Source of the DNA: Vallitalea maricola
GTDB taxonomy: Bacteria; Bacillota; Clostridia; Lachnospirales; Vallitaleaceae
Length of the DNA stretch: 64,000 bases
Assembly: GCF_036985595.1 (NCBI RefSeq)
Contig: NZ_BTPU01000004.1
Location: forward strand, 26,613-90,612
Direction of reading: 5' to 3'
This document shows, piece by piece, positions 37,262-45,887 of this stretch. The notes beneath the pieces are model-generated. The model worked only from the letters and a program-made list of their open reading frames with translations. It was not told the DNA's origin and did no database searches. Both the position numbers and the translations under genes were made by a program. Positions within the stretch are counted from its first letter, which is position 1. Each line of letters starts with the position of its first letter.

Positions 37262-37274
37262 GGAGGGAAATAAT

Positions 37275-38438
37275 ATGAGCAAAAAGATTTTCATGGATAT
37301 TTATTTTGAGAAGAAAAGATTTCTAATAATATTTTTTGTTTTTCTTGTTCTGCTTCTAACCTATGGAGGAGTACAATATCAAATAATTAAACAGCAGACT
37401 AAATCTGTTTTAACACCTGATATCAACCTTAAAGGTAAATCAAGTCAGGACGGAGTCTTCCATTATTGGTTATATCATGATGTAGATGGATTATCAGATG
37501 CATTGAAAGAACTATATGGAAAAGATATGAGCGTATATAAAAACATTACAAGAAATCTTTACTATATAGATGATCGTCTTACTTTTCAAAGTATATATTA
37601 TGTAGTTACCGGTGTTGAAGACAAATTCTTTCAACAAGAATTAAAGAACAGTGTTGCTAAAGGAAGGTTGCCAAGGAGTGGTGAGAAAGAAGTAGTCATT
37701 GGTCCATATTCAGCTAAGGAATATAATCTAGGTATAGGTGATTTGGTGAATCTAAGTGTCACATTAGAGAAAGATATAGCTGATGTAGAACCTAATCAAT
37801 ATAAAGTAGTAGGTATATTGGATGACAATGTAGAGCAATTCAAATCTTCGATCATGCTTTCTATAGATACATATGAAGATCTGAATGATACAAAAGTCAT
37901 AGAAAATGAAGTTATAGTGTATTTCAAGAATAATGATAGCATTAATACCTACAAAAATACTATTTCTGAATTTACTAACATGATAGGAGAATATAATGTG
38001 GGAAGTACATCTTCCAATTTTAAATCTAATAATAATAAGCATAGGAACATAATAATAAATATTGTTATGATGCTTGTCAGCAACTTTATTATAGTTTTCT
38101 TATTGATATCGTATCTGATGAAAGGCTTATCCAAAAAGATAGGTTTGTTAAAAGCTCTAGGACTATCCAATAGATATATCAATAAAATCTTTGTAGGAGG
38201 ATTATCTATAGTCGTAGGAGGAGTATTTGTCATTTCCATTTTATTAGTGTCCTTGATCTTGAATGCAATGAATAGTAGTGCAACTAGTTTTTTAGGATAT
38301 GAGATGAACATATATTCTATGGATACTGGAGTCATCATATATATGGCAGGGCTTTGCTTGTTTATTATAATCATCAAGTATGTTCTGATTAAACTTAAGA
38401 CATATAGAATATATCCTATGGAAGCTATGGTGAAGTAA
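37275..38438 (+). CDS. FtsX/MacB-like permease
   Basis: A 387-residue membrane protein with one N-terminal helix (about residues 14-36), a large extracytoplasmic domain of about 220 residues (MacB periplasmic-core-like), and three helices near the C terminus with the conserved KKIGLLKALGLSNRYINKIF coupling segment. This is the MacB topology with four helices. It is paired with the ATPase just upstream. GGGAGGG precedes the ATG. Likely role: removing the cluster's peptide from the membrane, or its export. Confidence 0.88.
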   Translation: MSKKIFMDIYFEKKRFLIIFFVFLVLLLTYGGVQYQIIKQQTKSVLTPDINLKGKSSQDGVFHYWLYHDVDGLSDALKELYGKDMSVYKNITRNLYYIDDRLTFQSIYYVVTGVEDKFFQQELKNSVAKGRLPRSGEKEVVIGPYSAKEYNLGIGDLVNLSVTLEKDIADVEPNQYKVVGILDDNVEQFKSSIMLSIDTYEDLNDTKVIENEVIVYFKNNDSINTYKNTISEFTNMIGEYNVGSTSSNFKSNNNKHRNIIINIVMMLVSNFIIVFLLISYLMKGLSKKIGLLKALGLSNRYINKIFVGGLSIVVGGVFVISILLVSLILNAMNSSATSFLGYEMNIYSMDTGVIIYMAGLCLFIIIIKYVLIKLKTYRIYPMEAMVK

Positions 38439-38480
38439 TTAAATAATATCTGATTGTAAATTGTTATAGGGGGAAAGCCT

Positions 38481-38885
38481 ATGAAAAGAGATACAAAACT
38501 ATTATTGGTCTTAACTGTGATATGTATATCATTTATTTTTGTATTCAATTTAATGAATAGACAACATACGTCCAAAGCGGCGTTTGAGGAAAGTGTGGAT
38601 TTTGGAAAGTACACAGACAGTATATTTATACCTTTCAATGTCAAAAAAGATTCCATATTGAAATTTGAATGTAGTGCATCTGTAGAACAGGGGAATATTA
38701 CAATTCAGATTATTGATAAGGGAAATGAAATCCTATATACAAAAAGCGGAAGCAACTACGAGGATTGTGTGGATGTGAAGATATCAGAAGGTTTATGGTA
38801 TTGTAATATTATTATTAACAATAGCAATTCTCCAGACGATATGGCTGAAAAAGGAACTTATAGTGTTTATGGAAAACTAAAATAA
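38481..38885 (+). CDS. Membrane-anchored protein at the end of the RiPP cluster
   Basis: A 134-residue protein with an N-terminal hydrophobic anchor (about residues 7-25) and an extracytoplasmic part that looks beta-rich (DSIFIPFNVKKDSILKFECSAS, NITIQIIDKGNEILYTKSG). It has three Cys outside the anchor. GGGGGAAAG precedes the ATG. No family recognised. It is the last gene before a strong terminator, next to the MacB-like transporter, so an accessory or immunity function is plausible but unproven. Confidence 0.72.
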   Translation: MKRDTKLLLVLTVICISFIFVFNLMNRQHTSKAAFEESVDFGKYTDSIFIPFNVKKDSILKFECSASVEQGNITIQIIDKGNEILYTKSGSNYEDCVDVKISEGLWYCNIIINNSNSPDDMAEKGTYSVYGKLK

Positions 38886-38903
38886 TATAAATTATAACAA
38901 GAG

Positions 38904-38940
38904 AACTCTTTAATTAAAATTATTGATTAAGGAGTTTTTT
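38904..38940 (+). terminator. Terminator closing the RiPP cluster
   Basis: AACTCTTTAAT (38904-38914) pairs with ATTAAGGAGTT (38926-38936) with one G-U pair, followed by a T-run. It sets the 3' limit of the cluster transcript. Confidence 0.85.
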
Positions 38941-39166
38941 ATTATGTATAAAGATAATTATTATATACCTCATTATTTTTGTTGAAAACATACATAATAC
39001 TATGTCCAGTAAAATATATTATATTAATAATAAGATACACGAGATAAATTAATCAACGTTATTTTTTTTAGCAGATTTTAGACAACTTGTTACTAGATTT
39101 TATATAGGTACTATTATCTATAAGTTAACTATCAATTAATAAAAGAGATTGTGGGAGGTATTATTA

Positions 39167-40324
39167 ATGAAGCAGTTAAAAAGATTGTTTTCAATTTTTC
39201 TAGTATTAGCCCTTGGTGTATCAATGTTTGTAGGGTGTGGTAAAAAATCTTCAGGTGACTGGAAGATAGGTATCATTACTGGTACAGTTGCTCAAAATGA
39301 GGAAGAATATAGGGCTGCACAGAGGACAAAAGAAGTATTCATGGAGAGATATGGCGAAGATAAAGTCATCCTTCAAACTTATCCAGAAAAATTCATGGAT
39401 GAACAAGAAACTGTTATAGCCAATATAGCTGGTATTGCAGCTGATCCAAAAGTAAAGGCTCTTGTTATATGTCAAGCGGTTCCTGGTACATCAGCAGCAA
39501 TAGATAAGGTTCTCGAGACAAGAGATGATCTGTTGATAATTGCTGCTACATCAGGAGAAGATCCTAACATGATAGCTGACAGAGCAGATATATGTTTCCA
39601 AATGGATGAAGTTGGAATGGGCACAGCTATAGTTGAGCAGATAAAAAAACAGGGAGCCGAGACATTGGTTCATTATTCATTCCCAAGACATATGTCATAT
39701 GCTCTACTTGCAGCAAGGAGAGACCTACTAAAAGAGAACTGTAAAAAAGAAGGTATAGAATTTGTTGACGCTACTGCTCCAGATCCAACTGGTGATGCAG
39801 GAATATCTGGTGCACAGCAATTCATCCTGGAAGATGTACCTAAAAAGATTAAGCAGTATGGAGAAGATACAGCATTCTTCTCAACCAACTGTTCTATGCA
39901 GCCACCATTGATAAAATCTATATACCAACAACATGGTATATATCCTCAACCTTGTTGTCCATCTCCATATCATGGATTTCCTTCTGCTCTACAAATTGAA
40001 ATCCCAGAGGACAAAAAAGGCGATGCTAACTATGTTATTGAACAAATAAGAAGAATCAATGCTGAAAACAATATGACAGGCAGAATGTCTACTTGGCCTG
40101 TTCCTGTTAATATGATGTTTATTGAAGCTGGTGCAGAGTATGCGTCACAGTGGATTGAAGGTAAATGGGGGGATAAGATAGATAACGAAAAATTAAAAGA
40201 ATGTTTTGTTGATTATACAAGTAATTATGGTGATGACATTGATATCAATGTTACTCTACTAGAAGAAAACGGTAAGAAATTCGATAATTATTTCTTAGTT
40301 CTTATAGACTATATAGACTTATAG
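39167..40324 (+). CDS. DUF3798-type solute-binding lipoprotein
   Basis: A 385-residue secreted lipoprotein, with a signal peptide and lipobox SMFVGC (Cys about residue 24). The body is of the DUF3798 type: WKIGIITGTVAQNEEEYRAAQ, the ALVICQAVPGTSAAIDKV strand and the FSTNCSMQPPLIKS segment, with a periplasmic-binding-protein-like fold. I chose the ATG at 39167 behind GGGAGG. It precedes an ATPase and two permeases of the nucleoside/simple-sugar type, so it is probably their receptor. The ligand is unknown. Confidence 0.85.
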   Translation: MKQLKRLFSIFLVLALGVSMFVGCGKKSSGDWKIGIITGTVAQNEEEYRAAQRTKEVFMERYGEDKVILQTYPEKFMDEQETVIANIAGIAADPKVKALVICQAVPGTSAAIDKVLETRDDLLIIAATSGEDPNMIADRADICFQMDEVGMGTAIVEQIKKQGAETLVHYSFPRHMSYALLAARRDLLKENCKKEGIEFVDATAPDPTGDAGISGAQQFILEDVPKKIKQYGEDTAFFSTNCSMQPPLIKSIYQQHGIYPQPCCPSPYHGFPSALQIEIPEDKKGDANYVIEQIRRINAENNMTGRMSTWPVPVNMMFIEAGAEYASQWIEGKWGDKIDNEKLKECFVDYTSNYGDDIDINVTLLEENGKKFDNYFLVLIDYIDL

Positions 40325-40346
40325 AAAATATTACTGATATAGGTAG

Positions 40347-40411
40347 GAGCTGACTCATAATACATCTATCAAGAGTTTACCCATTAAAAGTATTATGAGA
40401 CAGCTCTTTTT
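40347..40411 (+). terminator. Long terminator hairpin of the GCTGTCTCATAATA family
   Basis: GAGCTGACTCATAATAC (40347-40363) pairs with GTATTATGAGACAGCTC (40390-40406) with one mismatch across a 26-base loop, then TTTTT. Three relatives occur at 44378, 58124 and 61007. Since it separates the receptor from its ATPase gene, read-through is probably partial. Confidence 0.75.
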
Positions 40412-40442
40412 ATTATCTAATTAAAAATATAGGAGGAGAACA

Positions 40443-42041
40443 ATGGAATGTGATTATTTACTTGAAATGAAAAATATAAGTAAGAATTATTCAGGCAATC
40501 AGGTTCTAAAAGATGTAGAACTAAAAGTAAAACCTGGAGAAATACATTGCTTAGTTGGAGAAAACGGTGCAGGTAAATCTACTTTGATGAATATACTTTT
40601 TGGAATGGGAGTAATTCATAATACAGGTGGATTTGAAGGAGAAGTATACTTTGAAGGAGAAAAAATAGATGTGAAATCTCCAAAAGAAGCAATGCAGTTA
40701 GGTATTGGTATGGTACACCAAGAATTCATGTTGATTCCAGAATTCACTATAACAGAAAATATAAAGTTGAATAGAGAAATCTTGAAAGACAATTTAGTAA
40801 GCCGTGCTCTAGGGGAAAAGCTAAAAACAGTAGATTTCAGAAAAATGAATAAAGATGCTAGAAAAGCTCTTGATACACTGGAAATCAATATTGATGAATG
40901 GATAAAAGTAGCTGGATTACCTGTTGGACATATGCAATTTATTGAAATTGCCAGAGAGATTGATAAAAAAAATGTAAAACTCCTTGTCTTTGATGAACCA
41001 ACAGCTGTTTTAGCAGAGAGTGAAGCAAAAAATCTATTAACAGCCATGAAGAAGATTGCTAATTCTGGAATTGCCATTCTTTTTATTACACATAGGCTTG
41101 ATGAGGTTATATCAATAGCCGATAATGTCACTATTCTACGAGATGGAGTAAGAGTATGTAATAAAAGAGCAGACGAAACAGATGTTGGGGAACTGGCTGA
41201 ACTTATGGTTGGAAGAAAGATAGATATACAAAACAAACAGGTTAGTGAAGATTTTACACAGGAAATTATACTGGATATCAAGAACTTATATGTTGATATG
41301 CCAGGAGAAAAAGTGAAAGGAATCAATCTACAGATACGTAAAGGTGAAATATTTGGAATAGGTGGACTTGCAGGTCAAGGTAAGATAGGGTTAGCTAACG
41401 GTATAATGGGTCTGTATCCATCAAAAGGTCAAGTCCTGTATAACGGAGAAGAATTAATACTTAACGATACAAAAAATACATTAAAAAAAGGATTTGCTTT
41501 TGTATCAGAAAATAGAAAGAATGTTGGTTTAATTCTTGATGAATCCATTGAACTTAACATGATCTTTACTGCACTCAATATAAAAGAGCAGTTTTTGATC
41601 AATCTTGGATTCTTTAAGCTGAAGAACTTCACCAAGATTAAAAAATATTCAATGAAAAGGATAAAAGAACTGGATATTAGATGTACAAGTAGTAGACAGC
41701 ATGTAGGAAGATTAAGTGGTGGGAATCAGCAGAAAGTATGTATTGCCAGAGCACTTACTCAAGAACCGGATGTCTTGTTTGTTTCAGAACCCACAAGAGG
41801 TATAGATATAGGTGCTAAGAAATTAGTGTTAGACCTTTTATTAAAACTTAATGAAGAGTTAGGTATGACCATTATTATGACTTCCTCTGAGTTAGCAGAA
41901 GTAAGAAGTATAGCAGATAGAATAGCCATTATAAGCGAGGGGAAATTAGCTGGAATATTGAGACCTTCCGATACTAATAAAAAATTTGGATTACTTATGT
42001 CGGGTATTCCATTAAATAAAATAATGGAAGAGGAGGCGTAA
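40443..42041 (+). CDS. ABC transporter ATPase, duplicated (sugar/nucleoside type)
   Basis: A 532-residue double ATPase. First half: Walker A GENGAGKST and Walker B LLVFDEPTAVL, with a degenerate signature (PVGHMQFIEIARE). Second half: GLAGQGKIG in the Walker A position, signature LSGGNQQKVCIARAL and FVSEPTRGIDIGAK, where Ser replaces the usual Asp before the Glu of Walker B. Such asymmetry is common in RbsA/NupA-type proteins. AGGAGGAG precedes the ATG. The two permease genes follow directly. Confidence 0.92.
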   Translation: MECDYLLEMKNISKNYSGNQVLKDVELKVKPGEIHCLVGENGAGKSTLMNILFGMGVIHNTGGFEGEVYFEGEKIDVKSPKEAMQLGIGMVHQEFMLIPEFTITENIKLNREILKDNLVSRALGEKLKTVDFRKMNKDARKALDTLEINIDEWIKVAGLPVGHMQFIEIAREIDKKNVKLLVFDEPTAVLAESEAKNLLTAMKKIANSGIAILFITHRLDEVISIADNVTILRDGVRVCNKRADETDVGELAELMVGRKIDIQNKQVSEDFTQEIILDIKNLYVDMPGEKVKGINLQIRKGEIFGIGGLAGQGKIGLANGIMGLYPSKGQVLYNGEELILNDTKNTLKKGFAFVSENRKNVGLILDESIELNMIFTALNIKEQFLINLGFFKLKNFTKIKKYSMKRIKELDIRCTSSRQHVGRLSGGNQQKVCIARALTQEPDVLFVSEPTRGIDIGAKKLVLDLLLKLNEELGMTIIMTSSELAEVRSIADRIAIISEGKLAGILRPSDTNKKFGLLMSGIPLNKIMEEEA

Positions 42042-42043
42042 CA

Positions 42044-43081
42044 ATGAAGAAGGTCATTAAAAAAATTGGTATTCCCAGATTAATTATCTCTATTCTATTT
42101 ATCATTGTATTAGTAGCAGCTAAGTTTCAAGGACTGCCTATGAGTATGCTGTTAACTGATATAATAAAAAGATTTGGTATGTATGGAATATTAGTATTGG
42201 CAATGGTTCCTTCCATTCAATCTGGTGTAGGACCTAATTTCGCTTTGCCTATTGGAATTTTATGTGGATTAATGGGAGCAGTATTAAGCGTTGAATTCGG
42301 TTTTGAGGGATTTATTGCTTTAATTGCTGCAATATTATTTGCTATACCCATAGCGCTACTGATTGGATATTTATATGGAAAGCTTCTTAATGTGGTAAAA
42401 GGTTCTGAAATGACTATAGCTACATATACAGGGTTTTCAATGGTTCAATTAATGTGTATAGCATGGATAGCCTTACCCTTCAGTAACAAGAAAATGGTTT
42501 GGCCTATAGGTAAAGGACTTAGAAATACATTTACATTAGAAACTACTTTTGGTCATGTATTGAATGATTTTTGGGATTTTCATATTGGCAGTGTACATAT
42601 TCCTACAGGGTTAATATTATTTTTCTTATTAATGTGCTTTTTGGTATTTTTGTTTACTAAGAGTAAAACAGGTATTGTTATCCTTGCAGCAGGTATGAAT
42701 CCAAATTTTGCAGAAGCATCTGGCGTTAACATAAATAGAGGAAGGATTATAGCAAATATGCTGTCAACAGTTCTTGGAGCAATTGGTATAATCATATATT
42801 CCTCAAGCTACGGATTTGTACAACTATATGGAGCACCTCTTATGATGGCTTTTCCAGCTGTAGCAGCAATACTAATAGGTGGTGCAACTGCTAAAAGAGC
42901 AAAAATATCTCATGTTATTATAGGGGTTCTACTATTCCAAGGACTATTAGCTAGTTCTATGCCTGTAGCGAATGAAATGTTCCCAGAAGGAAATATTTCT
43001 GAAATGATAAGAATGGTAGTTCAGAATGGGATAATTCTATATGCTTTAACTAAGGTGAAAGGGGGTAAATATGTTGGCTAG
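42044..43081 (+). CDS. ABC transporter permease 1 (nucleoside/simple-sugar type)
   Basis: A 345-residue membrane protein of the branched-chain-type permease family, with the FRYG-like conserved loops MNPNFAEASGVNINRGRIIANMLST and the AAILIGGATAKRAKISH segment near the C terminus. AGAGGAGG precedes the ATG, two bases after the ATPase stop. It overlaps the second permease by 11 bases, so the two form a heterodimer encoded by one operon. Confidence 0.92.
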   Translation: MKKVIKKIGIPRLIISILFIIVLVAAKFQGLPMSMLLTDIIKRFGMYGILVLAMVPSIQSGVGPNFALPIGILCGLMGAVLSVEFGFEGFIALIAAILFAIPIALLIGYLYGKLLNVVKGSEMTIATYTGFSMVQLMCIAWIALPFSNKKMVWPIGKGLRNTFTLETTFGHVLNDFWDFHIGSVHIPTGLILFFLLMCFLVFLFTKSKTGIVILAAGMNPNFAEASGVNINRGRIIANMLSTVLGAIGIIIYSSSYGFVQLYGAPLMMAFPAVAAILIGGATAKRAKISHVIIGVLLFQGLLASSMPVANEMFPEGNISEMIRMVVQNGIILYALTKVKGGKYVG

Positions 43082-44342
43082 ATTCTTTAATAAGGCGTCA
43101 ATCAAGCAGTTGGTTCTAAGTAATATTGTATCTATTATTTTTATTGCACTTTCACTTATTGGCATGATGTTATCAGAACTCAATTCCGTATATATCTTCA
43201 ATGAATTGATAAATAGGATATCAAGAAATTCATTTTTGGTATTATCCTTATTAATACCAATCCTAGCAGGTCTTGGACTTAACTTTGGATTAGTAATAGG
43301 AGCCATGGCAGGACAATTATCAATTATAGCAGTCACTTATTGGCAGGTAGATGGGATTTTAGGTTTTTTACTATGTATAGTTTTGGCATTACCAATCTCC
43401 ATATTGTTCGGATATTTGACTGGAAGATTATTCAATGCTACAAAAGGACAAGAAATGATTGCAGGGCTTATAGTCAGTTTCTTTGCTAATGGCTTATATC
43501 AATTCTTACTCCTTGTCATGGTTGGTACTGCTATTCCTATGAAAAATAGTGTTATGATAAAACCTGATGGAATAGGCTTAAGGAATACCATAGCTCTCAA
43601 TGGTGTTAATGGGGATGGAGGTATAAAATATGCTCTAGATGGAATCTTTAGGCTAAATTTATTCTATTTCATCATTATTCTAGCAGTATTATTAATTATT
43701 TATTCATTATATAATCTAAAGAGAATCAAAAAAGATAGAATAGTCAAGAAGTCAAAAGAAACTTATATAGTATATGTAGTTTCAAGTATAGTGTTGATAG
43801 TTATCAGTATACTAATATTATTAGGGGATAATATGTACAAGAATCTTAAGATACCACTTATTACATGGATTGTAATATCTGTTTTATGCTTGTTCAATAA
43901 GCTCATAATGAGAACTAAGATTGGTCAGAACTTCAGAACAGTAGGTCATAGCCAGCATATTGCTAAGGTAGCCGGTATTAATGTTAATAGAACCAGAATA
44001 CAAGCGGTAATAATATCAACAGTCCTTGCTTCATGGGGACAAATAATATTCTTGCAAAATATAGGTACAATGAACACATACGGCAGTCATATGCAGGTGG
44101 CTATGTTCTCAATAGCAGCAATATTGATAGGTGGTGCTTCAGTAACCAATGCTAAGATTAGTCATGCAATTACGGGAGTTGTATTATTTCACATGATATT
44201 CATTGTTTCTCCAACAGCTGGTAAAGCACTATTTGGAGATGCTCAGATAGGTGAGTTCTTCAGAGCATTTGTAGTATATGGGGTAATAGGTGTATCACTT
44301 GGATTGCATGCTTGGAAGAAGTATAAACTAGGTAAAATGTAA
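43071..44342 (+). CDS. ABC transporter permease 2 (nucleoside/simple-sugar type)
   Basis: A 423-residue partner permease, longer than permease 1 because of an inserted loop and helix pair around residues 215-265 (lysine-rich KRIKKDRIVKKSKE). It shares the VAGINVNRTRIQAVIIST and AAILIGGASVTNAKISHAI segments with permease 1, showing common ancestry. AAAGGGGG precedes the ATG. It ends the DUF3798 transporter operon. Confidence 0.92.
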   Translation: MLARFFNKASIKQLVLSNIVSIIFIALSLIGMMLSELNSVYIFNELINRISRNSFLVLSLLIPILAGLGLNFGLVIGAMAGQLSIIAVTYWQVDGILGFLLCIVLALPISILFGYLTGRLFNATKGQEMIAGLIVSFFANGLYQFLLLVMVGTAIPMKNSVMIKPDGIGLRNTIALNGVNGDGGIKYALDGIFRLNLFYFIIILAVLLIIYSLYNLKRIKKDRIVKKSKETYIVYVVSSIVLIVISILILLGDNMYKNLKIPLITWIVISVLCLFNKLIMRTKIGQNFRTVGHSQHIAKVAGINVNRTRIQAVIISTVLASWGQIIFLQNIGTMNTYGSHMQVAMFSIAAILIGGASVTNAKISHAITGVVLFHMIFIVSPTAGKALFGDAQIGEFFRAFVVYGVIGVSLGLHAWKKYKLGKM

Positions 44343-44377
44343 AAAACATTATAATAAGTAGATTATACAATAATGAA

Positions 44378-44428
44378 GGGGCGTCTCATAATACATTCAA
44401 TATAAATAATGTATCATGAAACAGCCCC
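44378..44428. terminator. Bidirectional hairpin between convergent genes
   Basis: GGGGCGTCTCATAATACATT (44378-44397) pairs with the segment 44408-44428, whose complement begins GGGGCTGTTTCATGATAC, with one bulge and a few wobble pairs. It lies between the permease and the convergent FxsA gene and belongs to the family seen at 40347. Confidence 0.65.
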
Positions 44429-44432
44429 TAAC

Positions 44433-44843
44433 TTAGAATTTGTTCGATGTATATATGTTAATATTCCCTGCATCAAATTTTTTTCGGAAATATGTTTTAA
44501 TAAAATTAACATAAAATGTTCTAGTTAATGGCAACAGTAAACTGAATCCAACTAAATCTGTTATTATCCCTGGAGTCACTAATAAAATACCGCCTATCAA
44601 AACACATAATCCGTGTAGTAGTTCATTACCAGGCATACGACCACTATTACTTTCATATTGTATATTCTGAATTACAGCCCTTCCTTGGTGTTTAGCAAAA
44701 TAAGCACCTATTATACCTGTAATAACTATTATAAGTAATGTAATGCCAGCAGATGTTATGTTAGCCAGCTTCAATAATATATATAACTCAACAAATGGTA
44801 CTATTGTAAAGATTAAAAGTAATTTTCCAAATGTAAATTTCAT
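44433..44843 (-). CDS. fxsA: FxsA-family membrane protein
   Basis: A 136-residue protein with three to four membrane helices and the FxsA pattern: PFVELYILLKLANITSAG, GAYFAKHQGRAVIQNIQ, and PGNELLHGLCVLIGGILLVTPGIITD. In Escherichia coli FxsA affects phage exclusion, but the biochemical role of the family is unknown. I prefer the ATG at 44843, with GAGGG seven bases before it, over an in-frame TTG six bases further upstream. It is convergent with the DUF3798 transporter. Confidence 0.9.
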   Translation of the reverse strand: MKFTFGKLLLIFTIVPFVELYILLKLANITSAGITLLIIVITGIIGAYFAKHQGRAVIQNIQYESNSGRMPGNELLHGLCVLIGGILLVTPGIITDLVGFSLLLPLTRTFYVNFIKTYFRKKFDAGNINIYTSNKF

Positions 44844-44924
44844 TTTCAAGCCCTCATTTCTTTCTTATAAGTATAAACCAAAATAATGAACAGTATATGA
44901 ATAAATCTTGAATCCTTTATTAAT

Positions 44925-45749
44925 TTAAGGTAATATTAATAATTTCCTATATTGTGAAGGTGTTTTGTTAAAATTTCTTTTGAATATTTTAGAAAAGTAA
45001 AACTGGTTACAGAACCCTAGTTGGTTGGCAATATCATTGATGGTTAATTCTGTTTCCCTAAGGAGACTACATGCTTCATCTAATCTTTTTTTCATAATAT
45101 ATTGTTGGGGAGTTATATTGAAATTCTTCTTGAACAATCTAAGAAAATATATAGGGTTGAGATAAACTTTTCCTGCAATCTCTTCTAGAGTTAATGTCCT
45201 ATCATAATTATTATTAATAAAATCTATGGAAGGTTTTAGTTTTTCATATTCAACGTAGGATATGTTATCAACCAATTCTTTCTGGTTTTCCATCATATCT
45301 GATATCAAAAGGAGAATAAAAGAATTAATATAGATAGGCAAACTTAAAGGTGCTGTTTCCAACACGTTATTTCTAGCGTTTCTGGGATTATCAAATAACT
45401 CAGGAATACTTTTGTAGTTGATATTATCTATTATTTTGCTGCTTTTTTCCCAACAATAAACAGGAGGAAGGTAATCCAATATCTTATTTAAAAATAGTGA
45501 GCTAGGCAGAAAATGAATCCAATATACATCCATATACTCAGGACAAATCTGTTCTTGAAGTTTATATCCATTAATAAAGTATACATTACCTGCAATAATA
45601 TTATAAATATTATTATCTAGCATTAGATTGACTTTTCCATGAACAGGAAAATATATCTTGTAACAATTATCTTTTGTAACCTTGGAACTCCATTTGGGGG
45701 AACAATTATTATATCCTCCACTTATAATTTTAATGTTAAGATTATCCAC
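44925..45749 (-). CDS. AraC-family transcriptional regulator
   Basis: A 274-residue activator with an N-terminal cupin-like sensing domain (YKIYFPVHGKVNLMLDNNIYNIIAGNVYFI) and a C-terminal double helix-turn-helix (IAGKVYLNPIYFLRLFKK, INDIANQLGFCNQFYFSKIFKRNFNKTPSQYRK). AAGGAG precedes its ATG. It is divergent from the URO-D-like gene at 45888 across a 138-base AT-rich gap, so it most likely controls that gene and perhaps the larger sugar locus downstream. Confidence 0.93.
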   Translation of the reverse strand: MDNLNIKIISGGYNNCSPKWSSKVTKDNCYKIYFPVHGKVNLMLDNNIYNIIAGNVYFINGYKLQEQICPEYMDVYWIHFLPSSLFLNKILDYLPPVYCWEKSSKIIDNINYKSIPELFDNPRNARNNVLETAPLSLPIYINSFILLLISDMMENQKELVDNISYVEYEKLKPSIDFINNNYDRTLTLEEIAGKVYLNPIYFLRLFKKNFNITPQQYIMKKRLDEACSLLRETELTINDIANQLGFCNQFYFSKIFKRNFNKTPSQYRKLLILP

Positions 45750-45887
45750 ATAAACAACTCCTTAAGTTAATAATATGTATATATTAGTTTAGATTATTAA
45801 TTCACAATCAGTTAAGTATATTATATTATTAGTATAAATAGTGAATTGCTAAAAGTCAATATTATATATATTAAGGAGGAGATTCAT

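Noticed and set aside
37949..38656. Minus-strand open frame opposite the FtsX-like permease
   Set aside because: Spans the boundary of two real genes on the other strand and looks like complement of membrane-helix codons.
40616..41326. Minus-strand open frame of 236 codons opposite the ABC ATPase
   Set aside because: Antisense shadow of a conserved ATPase with intact motifs; Ser/Ile/Phe-rich composition typical of such shadows.
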